DNA of 64,000 bases from Suillus spraguei (lineage: Eukaryota; Basidiomycota; Agaricomycetes; Boletales; Suillaceae). Position 1 is the stretch's first letter. Each line of letters opens with the position of its first letter. The stretch is taken from contig JABCPU010000187.1 of the NCBI GenBank assembly GCA_016800925.1, positions 62,001 to 126,000 on the forward strand, given 5' to 3'. Below the pieces are notes generated by a model. The model did not search any database, had not been told where the DNA came from, and saw nothing but the letters and a program-made list of their open reading frames with translations. A program made the position numbers and the translations under genes. This document shows positions 1 to 11,473 of this stretch, piece after piece.

Positions 1-366
1 GGGTCAACCTGAGCAAGTCAACGCTAGGCTACTTATAGCGTCAGGAGCGACCATGCTGGATAATGAGCACATGAACAACTACAAATGACAATCTCATGGG
101 AAGAAGGGACTATACATACCTTTTCCCCGTCACGGTGCTCCGATATTCACTTTTGTTGAGATAGTGAACATTCTAAATAGACAGTACGGATGGGCTCAGG
201 CACATGGCTCATGTCGCCAATGATAAGATAATCGTGGTCGTGCGTCAGAAGTACTAAGAATGTAAGTCAGCAGAGCACTATTACTCTAAGCACAACTTAG
301 CGGGATTTGCCGGAATTAGAGCTTCAACATCGACGTCTTCCTTGAATATTTCAACTTGTTAGCAAA

Positions 367-2292
367 ATGCAGACAACTAATGCAAAACTCAATATCCTTC
401 CGTTCCAAGGTACTATCAGTGCAATGCAAAACATCGTAAGTGCCCAGTTTTATGAGTGATCATGCCTGATAATAACTCCTAACACTCGCTTCAGCTTGTA
501 CGTTCACAGGTGGCCGTATGTCTACTATTCCAATGTTGCGAATTTTACGTTAACAAGGACGACAAGATTCCGAACCTTGAAACTCTATACCATATGTTCC
601 CTAACACCGACCACTCTACCGTCGAGGGCCAGAACATTCTCGATATCACCACTGAGCGCCGGCAGCAGTTGGACACAGTGTTGGATGAGATCTTAGACCT
701 GGAAGCTGTTATGGATCGGGTAAGGAATCTTCATCGAGAACTCATTGAAAAGAAGGATAAGATCACCCAGTCCATGAATTTTCATGAGGGACTCGTATCG
801 TATATCTGGCGCCTTCCAAATGAACTCCTCTCCCAAATTTTCCATCACTGTCTTCCGGACACTGATCCAAAAATCAATCGCTTCTCGCCTCCATCAGGGC
901 TAAAAGCACCAATGCTGTTGATGGGAATATGTCGACGATGGAGAGAGGTTGCCGCGAGCACACCCAGTCTGTGGTGCAGGTTGCATTTGGAGGTTGATGA
1001 TACAGACTGGCAGCGGGCGGCTTCCTGCTATGATTCATGGCTTAAGTGGTCGCAAGGGCTCCCCCATTCGTTGGCAGTCAGGTGCTACAAGAACAATCAT
1101 TCGACTAAACTACAGCGCCTCCTTCATCCCTACAGGAATCAGATATCGTCTCTCTCGATCTTTCTCTTCTGCAGCAACGGCGAACTTGAACTTTGGTTAA
1201 CAGGCCTCCCAGCACTCGAGGAGTTTGTTGAACGTAGACAACGACGAAGGACTTCATTGTAGTTCCTGTATTCAGCACATATTAGTCATCCGGGACTTTC
1301 TGACTTTCCTTTACTTACTCTCAACACGGTAGTGCCGCTTCCCTCAGTCTTTCTATCAGAGACTCAGGGTACGTCCATTCTTTATAATATCTGTAGCTAA
1401 TACTGATTCATTGTAGTATACAGTACACTTGCTCATAACGCATAACGCATAATAATTTATAACAAATCAGGATCTAATTTTTTCAAGATGCACAAAGCTA
1501 TCCATTTACAGGGATGAATGTGGTCCATATATCGCTGTTCACGCATAACCAAAGATACCCAGAAATGATTTTCGAGTGATTTGTTTTTTTATTTATTTAT
1601 TTATTTATGCGTTATGAGCGAGTGTACTGTACTTACATCTCTGTGTCTAGCGTGTTTTCACAGAGTTTGCCATATTCTTTAATACTCATGTTATACTAGA
1701 TTCTGTATTGCAACTGCCAACAACAATCTGCAGGTTCACGGCTATACTATGGTCGCTCTACGAGCTCTACCCGCTCGGTGATTTAGGTTCCATGTGGGGC
1801 CAAGTAACAGATATCGGGATTGGCGCAGTATCAGACCAGAACTCAGCCCTTAAATTGCTTCATTTATGTCCCAACGTTTCATCTGTGACAATGCGCGGCT
1901 CATTCTGCGGTCCAAGCCGTGCATTCGAGCCATTCACACACCCAAAAATTCAATTCTTGCGAATAGATCATACTATCAAAAGTCTGTGTAATGAGCCCCT
2001 CTTTGAATTGCTCAATGCTCTATCACTGCCAGATTTGCACTTCCTTGAATTTCGAAACGATCGCCCTTGCGGTGTAAGAGGGATTCATCGGGTGTTGGAG
2101 GTATTACTGGAACGATCAAGGTGTCCCCTGGAGAGCCTGGAGTTCAGCAGTCAGGCAGAGATGACAGACGAACAGCGAGCAGAATACACTACCCTGATTC
2201 CCTCCCTCAAAATAGGAATAGTGGAAGAAGAATACTTCAAACGTGTCGAGAACTTTACCGGAAGCGTAACTTCGTTTTACTCAGTAATTTAA
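367..2292 (+). CDS. F-box protein with leucine-rich-like C-terminal half, probably disrupted
   Basis: Likely a substrate-recognition subunit of an SCF ubiquitin ligase, of the type greatly expanded in mushrooms. A short first exon from ATG 367 to 435 (donor GTAAGT) joins in frame to an exon starting at 495 that stays open to 1262. It encodes a helical segment followed by an F-box (LPNELLSQIFHHCLP near 822-868) and the usual ICRRWREVA/PSLWCRL continuation. A second open block, 1708-2292, encodes a repeat-like C-terminal half (LLHLCPNVSSVTMRG, FEPFTHPKIQFLRIDH) ending in TAA. The stretch 1263-1707 between the blocks is not open in one frame and contains a MITE. It could be a long intron carrying the MITE, or the gene may be dead. 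The F-box call is firm; integrity is doubtful. Confidence 0.7.
1421..1629. mobile_element. 209-bp MITE with 25-bp terminal inverted repeats and TA target duplication
   Basis: The left end begins CAGTACACTTGCTCATAACG and the right end is its inverse with one mismatch (…TTATGCGTTATGAGCGAGTGTACTG). TA dinucleotides flank both ends (1419-1420 and 1630-1631), as expected for Tc1/mariner-superfamily insertion. There is no ORF inside; the interior is AT-rich with an ATTT run. It sits between the two coding blocks of the F-box gene. Confidence 0.85.
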
Positions 2293-2589
2293 TTTAATTC
2301 TTCAGTCCAAGACTCGAGGGCCGTCATGAAGACGGGCACTATTGACTATCTAGTACCAGAAGGGTTCAGGAAGACGCAAACCAGAGACGGCCCAGTCGAA
2401 GACGGTACGATTCCAAACTCGGACTAAGAACGCTCCTGCCAGCCTGTTCGTCGAGTACCGTAATGGACTCCATCCCGCGGTTCCACCACTTGGCGCAATC
2501 CACTGAAGTCGTAGGATAGTCACGACGAAAAGACACGAGCGTGAAATATGGAAAGTGAGAGAAGAGTAAATAAGAACCAGAAGTAAGTT
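2293..2589. other. Intergenic stretch, no gene recognised
   Basis: The stretch downstream of the F-box gene has no recognisable coding family. A minus-strand run at roughly 2340-2480 stays open for some 45 codons after an AG, but matches nothing I know. It ends where the duplicated segment begins. Confidence 0.4.
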
Positions 2590-3243
2590 GAAGAAGCTGT
2601 GAAATTACTCACCTTGTATCCGAATCATGTGTATGCACCAAAGTTTCAGCCACAACCACAGTATTGATGTTGGTAACTAATTTAAATTATAAATTTAAAG
2701 TCGCATTACAGCAGTTTTCAACAATAATGAGATTGGTCGATTTTTTTGGGAGCAGCTAAATTCGGAAAAGTGCCTGTTTGAGAAATTAAGATAGTGTCTG
2801 TATCACCGCTATCACAAACTTACCACTAGTACTGTTACTACTATGATGTCTTATGCACGAGGCATATCAGAAACACCTTCTGAAGGCTCGCTTTAGCGCA
2901 CATTCTTTGAGATCCGAACTGATTTTACGATTGCCCATGATGTTATTGCAGGGAAGTTGGGAACGGTGCAAGAACAAGGTATATTTCCTAATCCGATTTA
3001 GAATTCCGTGCCTCCGAAAAAACAACCAATCTCATTATTCTCGGTAACAGCTGTAATGAGGGGATTTGTATGTAATGTTGGAATCCGAACGATCCAGAAT
3101 GGTCCGAGCGCAAGGCCAAAACGGCCAATAGCGTGTGCCAGCGTGACGACGTTGTTACGCTGTGCAATATGCCGTTTGATTAGTTTTATTTTCGTTGCTA
3201 TTCCACTCACCTTGTAGTAGGCGCTCAAGCGCAAAAGCATCTC

Positions 3244-3376
3244 AGTTCTTTTCAAGAGACTGAGATGTAAGTACCTAGTCATACCTCGCCGTTTGCCTTG
3301 GCTAACGAGCGCCTTCAGTTACCTTGTTATCTGGGTACTTTAACCGTCAATAGAGTTCTTTTCAAGAGACTGAGAT
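3244..3376. repeat. Pair of 23-bp direct repeats
   Basis: The 23 bases starting AGTTCTTTTCAAGAGACTGA occur at 3244-3266 and again at 3354-3376. The stretch 2710-3640, present only in copy 1 apart from the short shared block near 3425-3450, otherwise shows no gene I recognise. Confidence 0.8.
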
Positions 3377-3644
3377 TTACCTTGTCATCTAGCGTTCCCG
3401 CTCTCTCCCCATTTGTCTCATAACACCAGATGTAGAACGTTCTTGAGGTGACGTTGAGAATGATGACTGTATAGAGCCCAAGCTAAATTTTTGCGTGCGA
3501 TATTCCTAAACCTGTTCATGTATTATTGCTCCCTAGGTTCTATTTTTTTTTTCCTAAGTCATTTTTTTGAGTATTTCAGTTTAACGTGTCTGCATCCGTA
3601 CTGAAAGCACTGAATCATTGATGCAATATCAAGCCATGGCTCAA

Positions 3645-3825
3645 GCTACTCAAAGCTCATCCGAAAAAACAGACCTCAGTAGTAGACTGCAAGTATCATG
3701 AATAGAAAGTTTAGGAGGACATTAATGAACATTCAGTACTCAAAACTTGCCCGAGAAAACAGACGTCTAGTAGACTAAGTACAAGTACCATTAATAGTAG
3801 AATGAAGGAGGGCACAAAAAGGTTT
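3645..3825. repeat. Imperfect tandem duplication, unit about 85 bp
   Basis: Two consecutive units share the order ACTCAAA…, CCGAR-AAAACAGAC, TAGTAGACT, CAAGTA, GAATGAAGGAGG-like motifs, with several substitutions. The first runs from about 3650 and the second from about 3738. No coding sequence is visible from 3500 to 4048. Confidence 0.6.
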
Positions 3826-4048
3826 AGGTAGCTGTCATAATAAACTGAAATATTCCAAAAAAACATTGATTCATGGAACGCGTAAGTAATTTACGAGGGA
3901 CAGCCAGAGTTGACTACGACATTTCAGGCGTCAACCCGTTACATAATTGCAAAACTTGAAATTTAAAAGTCCGCGATCGATCAGATCACAAGTTATGCAT
4001 TTTGACCTCGCGTACATTAATTATGAACACCGAGACATGGTTCGAGAA

Positions 4049-4618
4049 TTATCCAGATTGGGAGTTGAAATAACCATAGTCATACGTGATATTGTCCATA
4101 TTCGACAAACTAACGCCGGGAGCATACATACTGTCTGTTATATCTGATGAAGAAGACGCATATGATGGATATATCCACATCGGGTGGTCATAGTCAATTG
4201 AGCAATTCTCAGGATAAAAATATGACACTGTCATCTTGTCAGCAAAATTCTCCGTGAAGAAGCATTACTACTAACTCACCAGGATGGACTGGGGTAGGGT
4301 ATTGGATGGGAGGATCAGTGCTACCAGTAGTAGTCAAAGCCCAAGTTGCATCTTTTTGTGAATGGTAATCTGCAGAAAGCTGCTTGATAATCTCAATAGC
4401 TACTCTCGAGTCAGAAATCTCTTCAATCTCGGGCTCGGCAGTTTAATCTACCCACCTTTTGTCAGAATATCGTGCCGCGTGTGGGGGTTCTCCTGTGATA
4501 CGTCTCGGATGACCTGTCGCAGTTGCGCAAAGTCTTCCGCCTCAGTCGAGCGGTAGCGACGCTGTTGGAATATCTTGCGACTCCCGTCTGATTTCGTGTG
4601 TCCGTCAGTCGTAGACAT
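4049..4618 (-). CDS. Small bHLH-like protein, copy 1
   Basis: Three exons read from ATG 4618. Exon 1 has a basic stretch and first helix (KIFQQRRYRSTEAEDFAQLR, then QVIRDVS), a loop (QENPHTRH) and the start of helix 2 (DILTK). After an intron with donor GTGGGT, exon 2 continues as SRVAIEIIKQLSAD and then a Thr/Pro-rich linker. After an intron with donor GTGAGT and acceptor ACAG, exon 3 ends in a Tyr/Ser-rich tail (SYFYPEN … YDYGYFNSQSG). Phases fit at both introns. The layout suggests a small fungal helix-loop-helix transcription factor, but the basic region lacks the classical H-E-R signature, so the family call is tentative. A diverged second copy lies at 12,307-12,843 and keeps every exon open. 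Confidence 0.5.
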
Positions 4619-5496
4619 AGTTCTCTGAGGAAGTGGGTGACTGCTCGGCACTCTGGTTGCAGTAGGGCCCTACTACTTATACAAACAACTTTGGCGCCGG
4701 GCTTCTGCGGTGCTGTGCGATGGGTGCTTGGTGACTGGTCTAACCAAGGATCTCGATGAGAGCGCTAAAGCAAAGATCGTTTCAGAATTTTAATCATCGC
4801 AATGATAGTAGACTAAATCATATGCAAGGTTAGGATAACTAAGAAAATTAGTATTTAGAACAAGCAGAAATACACATATCTCGTTGGTTCTAGCAGACAC
4901 TACTACATGACAGTGTAATTGCGATAGTAGGTGATAGTGACGCAGTGAACTTCTCCTGCGCATGAGATTGGCGTTGCTACCCATTCATTATGACTCATGA
5001 GAAAGCAGTGAGGATTTAAAGGCGCCCGAGTATTTCTTTTCACAGTTAGTGGCACTCAAATTCCACGTGAATCATTGGTCGAGTGGCCTTGCGAGTATAA
5101 GGAATGATGCGCAGATATTGTAGCGGCACTGCAAGGATATTTTCGGTTTAGTATAAACAGAAATCTTAACCCGTCGCCGCTTCACGTATAGATCAACAGA
5201 GTTATGGAAACCTAAAAATCTAATAAGACTCAGCTGTTCGGGAATGCATGCAACTTGCCGCCTTGGACGGGTACTGACTAGGACTGAATCCGAGCACCTC
5301 CAGTAGTTCCTCAAGTAATCAGACCCGAATTTGATATGACCAGACAGAATTGGTAACCGAAACTCATTATTACATATCAGTTTTTAACCTCAAATATTTA
5401 TTTTTATCATGGTGTTACACAGAGATGAAATATATTATATGATATGACTCGGACTATGCCAAAGAAATATCACATTGATATATATCTTGCAAGCAG

Positions 5497-6216
5497 CTAT
5501 ACGTGAGAGTTTCGCTCATCCTTCGCGCCTTTGAGTAAGTGCCCCAAGGTCGTGGCTCGAGGACGAAAAAACCATAGATTTTCAGACGTTGGTGAACTTG
5601 GTAGAAAAATCTTTTCAGTCCTTCGTACATTAAATCTATCTTTAGACACAAAACCTATCATATCGGTAACGACTTGTCTCCTCCAGAACAGCCATGACAC
5701 GTACCCTAGACAATGTCTTATATTCTGATATATCTTGATCGATTGTTCGGAAGGTGACATTGCCAAGAAAGCACCGCATCCTCCGTCTGGGATGGGCAAT
5801 GGGCACATAACTGTGTTCGCACGATGCACGGGAATAATTTTGTCCGCAGTAGACACATACCAAGAAGCCGGAGTCATTGTCGCTTGGGCGGATGGAAACT
5901 CTCAATATCGACGCCGACGGCTTGATGTGCCAACGTGAACTGTCTCAGTTCTGGAACTGAACAGGTGGCATCCTGAACTGCGATGTGACAAAGGTAATAT
6001 ACCTATCTCACATGTCACCCGGCTTCCGTTGCATCCAACATCCAGAAATCGCTTACCCCACGAAGAATTCAGGAAGAAGTAAAGCCAGTCATAGATCTCG
6101 GATGAAGGGACGCTTAGAATGATATCTGCACAATTCTCCATCAAAGAATGCAAGGGAGAGATTATATGCCTAACCATGATCATTTCCACCGCTTGACTAT
6201 CCGCATGTACTGGCAT
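5497..6216 (-). other. Possible unrecognised minus-strand gene or remnant, copy 1
   Basis: Candidate exons on the minus strand are shared with 13,379-14,063: one beginning MPVHADSQAVE with a GT donor, a short one with DIILSVPS, and one encoding PEL.QFTLAHQA.GVDIESF. In copy 1 the last reads into a stop at a CAA-to-TGA-type position where copy 2 stays open (PKRQR). A further open stretch at about 5497-5800 exists only in copy 1. I recognise no family. It may be a decayed gene. Confidence 0.25.
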
Positions 6217-6307
6217 ATCACTACAACGTTGTGCACTGAATGTGCAGGATCATCGATCATGACGTGACAAAAAAGGAAATTATGCCCTCGACGCCGTGGT
6301 GTGAAAG

Positions 6308-6457
6308 TCAGGGATTTGGGGCTACTTTAATTATATGTAGATCTGGGGCCAAAGTCTGGGAACCATGCCAGGCCGCCAGCGGTAAATAACCTTTTTTGTG
6401 CTCCACGGAATGGCCGTTGGCAACAGCCGCGTTGATACATAAGTACATACGGCGCAT
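6308..6457 (-). other. Short ORF conserved with copy 2 (49 codons)
   Basis: From ATG 6457 the frame encodes MRRMYLCINAA … SVEHKKGY … AWHGSQTL and stops at 6308. The copy 2 counterpart (14,098-14,262) keeps the frame and has an in-frame three-codon insertion (NSC). No family is recognised. It could be an exon of a longer gene or chance. Confidence 0.25.
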
Positions 6458-7316
6458 AGACAGTGCAACATTTCTATCACCCTAATATACCATAGTCCAG
6501 TTTTTCACGGTACAGTGATGATATATGTATATATGAGACTATTCCAAGATGTTTGATTAGTATGAATCTTATCACACCATAATCATAATCAACCAGGGAG
6601 ACATGTCGCGATGGGATGAGCGCTGTTCATTTTTGAATTTGTAAATGCATTTTGCTTTGCATCCGAGGCTGTTCCTTCCACCCGTTTCGCCGCATTCGAC
6701 GGAACAAAGGGGTAGATACTAACGAAGTTGGATTTTTATGTCAAGTTCGCATTTGTCAAGAACTGCATACATTTCGGTACAAGTTCGATCGCGTCTATAG
6801 TGCATTGTGCACGTGCGTATATTGTAGTTACTGGGTTTACATAAGTCCATGGCAATTATAACGGTTTCAAAACTCCCTGGTCAGTGCGGTAATTGAATCA
6901 CGCGCTCCGCCTACCGTATCATTGGTTCCCGCTGCACCCATGCTCGATATACAATAACCACTGACACGAGCATGGAGCGGCGAGCAGTTGATTTGCTCAC
7001 CGTACTGGAAAGATAGAAATTAACAGGGTCATAAGTCTACCAGTCACCGCGTGATCCGATACGTTGCCTCATCGCGCTAGAGTCGTCTGTGCGAACTTCG
7101 AAAGGTCGTCCAGAAGTGGAAGATCTTGTAGACATGATTACCGCAAAGTTTTTTATCATCAGATGTTGCATACCTGATGCCATCGAAGCTGCAAAGCGTG
7201 TCTTCAGCGAAATCCAAGTTCGCATACTTCTACTATGTGATTACGTCGGTAAAGACCACTACGAAAGCTTGCGTTCCGCAAAGAAAGGCCTGAAGTGCCC
7301 GAAGATGATGCCGTTC

Positions 7317-7727
7317 ATCAGGAAATCATGAGTTTACCTATTCCTTACTTATTTCAAACTTTTCCCACTTATTTCAAATGGACCTACTTTTTTTCTGAAA
7401 TTTGACACTGCTTCAAAATTGAGTATTCCAATATGTTTGTTGGGCCTGAGAGACAAGTTTCATTGCATAAGACAACAATTAGTGACTAGTATGAAGCTTG
7501 AGTGACACATTAATGCTGATGATTTTATTTCTCAATATTCTCTTGAGGTACTATTTTGCAAATTAAGAGTCCAATAATTTTATAGCACACATTTATAATG
7601 ATGGCTAACAGATCCTGATAGTTCAGTTGGACCAGGTGGTAATTTAAGAGAAATAAGTAGATCCATTTGGAATAAGTGGGAAAAGTTTGAAATAAGTAAG
7701 GAATAAGTAAACTCATGATTTCCTGAT
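7317..7727. mobile_element. 411-bp element with long inverted repeats, copy 1 only
   Basis: The ends are inverted copies of each other over roughly 70 bases, beginning ATCAGGAAATCATGAGTTTA, with only a few mismatches. The flanks carry a 4-bp direct repeat GTTC (7313-7316 and 7728-7731). Copy 2 has the uninterrupted sequence GCCGTTCGTACGC at about 15,108-15,120, the pre-insertion site. There is no ORF of note. Ends and TSD could shift by a base because the TIR is palindromic at its edge (TT with a one-base-longer TIR also fits). Superfamily not assigned. Confidence 0.85.
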
Positions 7728-7952
7728 GTTCGTACGCTTTGGGCTCTTGCACCGTGCTGTTGAGCTCGCAGGCAGTCCGGGAGTATGTCGCAATCAGGGA
7801 CCTACTCCTGGAGACAGGAAATGAAGGTATTGCATTCCTTATGAGCGCGATGGAACCTCATGGAGGACGCAAAGGTTTACGCCATGGAAGCTCCACTAGA
7901 GGAAGAACGTGCTATATTGAAACATGTGCCTCACTCTAACCATCAAAGAACC

Positions 7953-8419
7953 TAGGGTATAGCACGGGTATACCCGCGGGTCGGAAGATCAACACCGTAC
8001 CCGTGCGGGTAGGGGTACGGTATTACCGTACTAACCCGCGGTATAGCAGCTTACCCGCGGTGTTGCATTTACCCGCGGGTACACATACAAGAAGTAGCAG
8101 TACTATGTAGGTCTAATACCCTCACCCAATACTCTTGTCCTCTCGTTTTCTTTTCTTCAAGGACTTCATGATATTAGTAAGGTCCTCAGGTGCTAGCAGA
8201 TCACAGCGGAGCCATGAGCCAAGACAGGAATGCACGGGTTGATGACGGAGAAAAACAGTTTCGAGTGAAGTGTAGAAGGTGCCGGCCTTGCGAAAATACA
8301 CGTTCAACTGCAGTCGAGGTAGCTATAGTGCAAGACATAAGCTGGGATCAAGGTCCACATAGACACAAGCAATAAGTTCACCTACCTAGATCAGCTTCGT
8401 CATCCCGTGCTATACCCTA
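7953..8419. mobile_element. 467-bp non-autonomous hAT-like element, copy 1 only
   Basis: 16-bp terminal inverted repeats TAGGGTATAGCACGGG … CCCGTGCTATACCCTA are flanked by 8-bp repeats AAAGAACC (7945-7952) and AAGGAACC (8420-8427), one mismatch. Copy 2 shows the empty site (CATCAAGGGACCAGAG near 15,336). The left subterminal part is packed with ACCCGCGGGT-type palindromic motifs, as in many hAT elements, where such repeats bind transposase. No transposase is encoded. Confidence 0.85.
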
Positions 8420-9036
8420 AAGGAACCAGAGATGCCAAGGGACCTTCAAGAGTTTCCGGTACGTATGTTCACCGGTCGGCTTTGGCGCTTAACGGTCTCC
8501 CTATATACAACCGAGCACAGGTCGCATTCAAGAAGTTGGGTATGCCGACGAATTAGCATATTCCTGGGCAATGCCTCTGAAAATGCGGTTGCATCTGGCC
8601 CAGAAAAACATCGTCAAGCGCTAGGGCGTTGCCCTGTCGTAATTGTAGAAAACTGGATATGATCTTGCTGTGTGGCTTGGCGACCTCCATATTGATCGGG
8701 GAGAGGAAGACGAGTGTCACCCACAGAGATGCTCCCATCCATGAGTCAGCGCGAACATCAGGGCGTTATACAGATGTTCATGGTACAGAAATCCTAGTGC
8801 TGCACCGAGGAAGTGCAGTAGTTGTGAGAAAGTGAGGTGCCTGGTTCATTCACTCTTGTCATAGGCGGATGATTGACCGGTAGCCAGTAGTTCTCCAGGT
8901 ATTGCAATTGTGAGTACCAAAAGTCGCATTGGTCTGAGCACAAGGCTACACGCAGGTTGTAAATGGCCTGAAATATCAATATCGCGTCAATATTCATTCT
9001 TGTTATCATACCAGTTTTGCGATTCGTCCCTCTTTA

Positions 9037-10059
9037 CAGCTCTTTGCATAAAGGATGGTTGGCGTCATTTTTTCGTCCAATTAGGAAACATTAGACTTAG
9101 TGAAATTTCGCTTACTATACTATCATCATTATCATCTCTGCAACATGGGATTTTGCAAGATCAGTCGCGATGTGAAACTTGCAGTAATCCGACTCCACGA
9201 ACGAGACCTTCTAAGCCTCCGCAATATCCTAGATTCCTGTGGATTTTCCGAGCGCACCTGGTTTCGGATTTTGAAGCTCTGGCGCGAAACCGGCGACGTC
9301 GTGAACAATCGACCTACATTACGTGGTCGTCTGCGTGCTCTTGATCATGAAGATATTGCTTCATCTCATAAGGCAAAATCCTGACTATTTTTTGGACGAA
9401 CTCACGCACCTCCTTGCAACAAATCAATTCATATCTGTACATTTCACAACAATCTTTCGCGAGCTCGACCGTGCTAATGTGAGCTACAAAAAACTCAAGC
9501 GCATTGCCAAGGAACGCAACGAAACTCTGCGTGCTGAGTTTATCGCACGCATGGCTCAGTATGATCCACAGGAGTTTAGGATTCATTGACGAGACATCAA
9601 AGGACGAGCGCACACTCAGTAGACGCTATGGTCGATCAAAAACAGGCACACGCGCACAAAAAAAGTAAGTGTTTGTGCGTGGACGCCGGACATCCACAGA
9701 AGCCCTCCTCACACTACACACTAGATGGTATTGTTGCTGCAACCGGGAAGGCTCGAGGACTGCACAGGCTTGTCATCTTCGCCATCGTCGTTAGAGTCGG
9801 GTTCCTCACCCATGTCATCCTCTGAAGGTCCCTCGGTTCGAGTATTGTTGTCATCAGGGCCATTAGAAATGGAATCGAGGTCACTCAGGCTGTCATAATC
9901 TAGTAGACTCTTGTGTTTTTTAGATGCAGCGATAGTCATAAACACCATAATAATGATTTGAAGACAAGATGGTGTACAATGAGCGAAATTTCACTAAGTC
10001 TAACATTTCCTAATTGAACGAAAAAATGACGCCACTGCCATCCTTCATGCAAAGAGCTG
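9037..10059. mobile_element. 1023-bp Tc1/mariner-type element, copy 1 only
   Basis: Inverted repeats of about 75 bases begin CAGCTCTTTGCATRAAGGAT at each end and are flanked by TA (9035-9036, 10,060-10,061). Copy 2 has the single TA empty site (CCCTCTATAAACGG, TA at 15,929-15,930). The left half carries a broken transposase. The right half contains an acidic ORF on the opposite strand (about 9721-9948) of unknown origin. Internal truncation makes it non-autonomous. Confidence 0.92.
9145..9668 (+). pseudogene. Tc1/mariner transposase, frameshifted and truncated
   Basis: The DNA-binding domain reads from ATG 9145: DVKLAVIRLHERDL, a helix-turn-helix with GFSERTWFRILKLWRETG, then RGRLRALDHEDI. 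A frameshift near 9355 moves the frame to LLHLIRQNPDYFLDELTH … LRAEFIARMAQYD. A second shift near 9580 leads into the first catalytic block, FIDETSKDERTLSRRYGRSK, which contains the first Asp of the DDE/D triad. The frame then stops at 9668. A little more degenerate homology (RGRRTSTEALLTL) follows, and the rest of the catalytic domain is missing. The order and motifs are those of basidiomycete Tc1-like transposases; it cannot be active. Confidence 0.85.
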
Positions 10060-10215
10060 TAAACGGTTCCTCATACCCATCACTCTAAATTGTTAACCTA
10101 TCTTGTGGCGCACCTGAGATATAAGGGTAGGTATGATCACTGGCTTGTATTGGTACAATAAAACATGTACTATCATGCACACCATTCGACTGCAATAACA
10201 TCTTGTCCTTGCGTT

Positions 10216-10977
10216 TCAGGTTCTTCGCCTTTTGTTTGACTTGCTCGCTTCATATGCATCCTCTCTCCTGTCCTCGACTCTTTTCAAAAAGTCCATCTTT
10301 TCCAAGTAACCACCTCCGCGTCGATTAGCATCAAGTTCGTCCTTAATATCACTTGACGTGACATGTGTGCGCCAGTCCATTGCAGATTTATCCAGTGTGG
10401 TAATCTTTTTAGCCTTCTGAGACGGTATGTCCGCTAAAGACGTACGAGGCTTGCGAGGACCTGGAGGTTTCCTTGTAGCAGATTTCTCTGCTGTAGTTTG
10501 TATTGGGCTGCTGAAATCGATGCTGACGCGCTCACATCGGTGGTTGAAGACGAATAATCAGGGGTTGGCGTAGCAGCAGACAACGACTGTGATGGATCCC
10601 ACCGTGGCCACTTCTTCGCTTCTTCAGAGTCCTCGAGAACTTCAACCACTTCTCTTCACATCACTAAGCACACTGACAAGGAATGAGTAGGAATACATAC
10701 ACCATATTCTTCCCTGCGAAAAGGAAACATTTCTCGATCTTCACGAGCTTCTTTGGCGGCTCCTCGACCTTTGGAGGCGGTGGCGTCGAGACAGATGCCT
10801 GGAAACTAGCCCATAAAGCGTCACGCGCCCTATACAGTAGGATAAGTATATTCGACCCATAGGGTCACCCGACACACCTCACTTTTTCTTCTCCACTAGA
10901 TCTTCCTCTTTCACTTCATTCACCACGTCAGCTTTATCATTTCCTTCTTCATCTCCAGAACTATCCGAGTCTGACAT
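10216..10977 (-). pseudogene. SWC5: SWC5 (BCNT-domain) copy 1, frameshifted
   Basis: Same three-exon structure as the intact copy at 16,084-16,846: acidic N-terminus from ATG 10,977, a middle exon, and a last exon beginning near VEVLEDSEEAKKWPRW. One base is missing near 10,505 (TATTGGGCTG against TATTGGAGCTG in copy 2). The frame therefore shifts after SASASISAA and ends at 10,434, losing the whole BCNT-C domain, although the downstream codons for that domain are still intact. The gene is almost identical to copy 2 even in introns, so the lesion is recent or a sequencing error. Confidence 0.8.
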
Positions 10978-11473
10978 ATTTAGTTAAACAAGATGATTCT
11001 TGGTGGGATAACCTGTTATCACACCTTGGTGTTCGGGAGGCACATAGTCTGGGTCATCATCTTCGGAGTCAGATGTTGGGTCGCGCAGTGGAGGAGACAT
11101 CATGTGGTGTTGTTTGATGTTGTTGAACTTGAAGGTGCTGGATAATAGTCGCCAATAAATATTTGCCACCCATCCTCATTACGGGTTCGCTGTGCGAACT
11201 TATGAACATTTCAACTGTAGCTGTCGTAGGAACTCCGCGTGACGCAGCGCTGCAACAATATAGTTGTGATTGTTGTCGGAACACAGCAAGTTGACACATG
11301 TGAAAGAAAATTTTACACCACTATGCATAAGAGTAATCGAATATTTTATGTAGTACTAGTACTACAGGTATCCTATGAAAAATATCTGAAAACAGTAAGC
11401 TACGATTCACGAACTAACCTAGCGGACCATCCAAACGGTACGAAAGAGACCATCAAATCAACAAAGAAACATA

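Noticed and set aside
5072..5314. Minus-strand ORF of 80 codons in copy 1
   Set aside because: Only part is shared with copy 2 and in a different context; no domain or splice logic.
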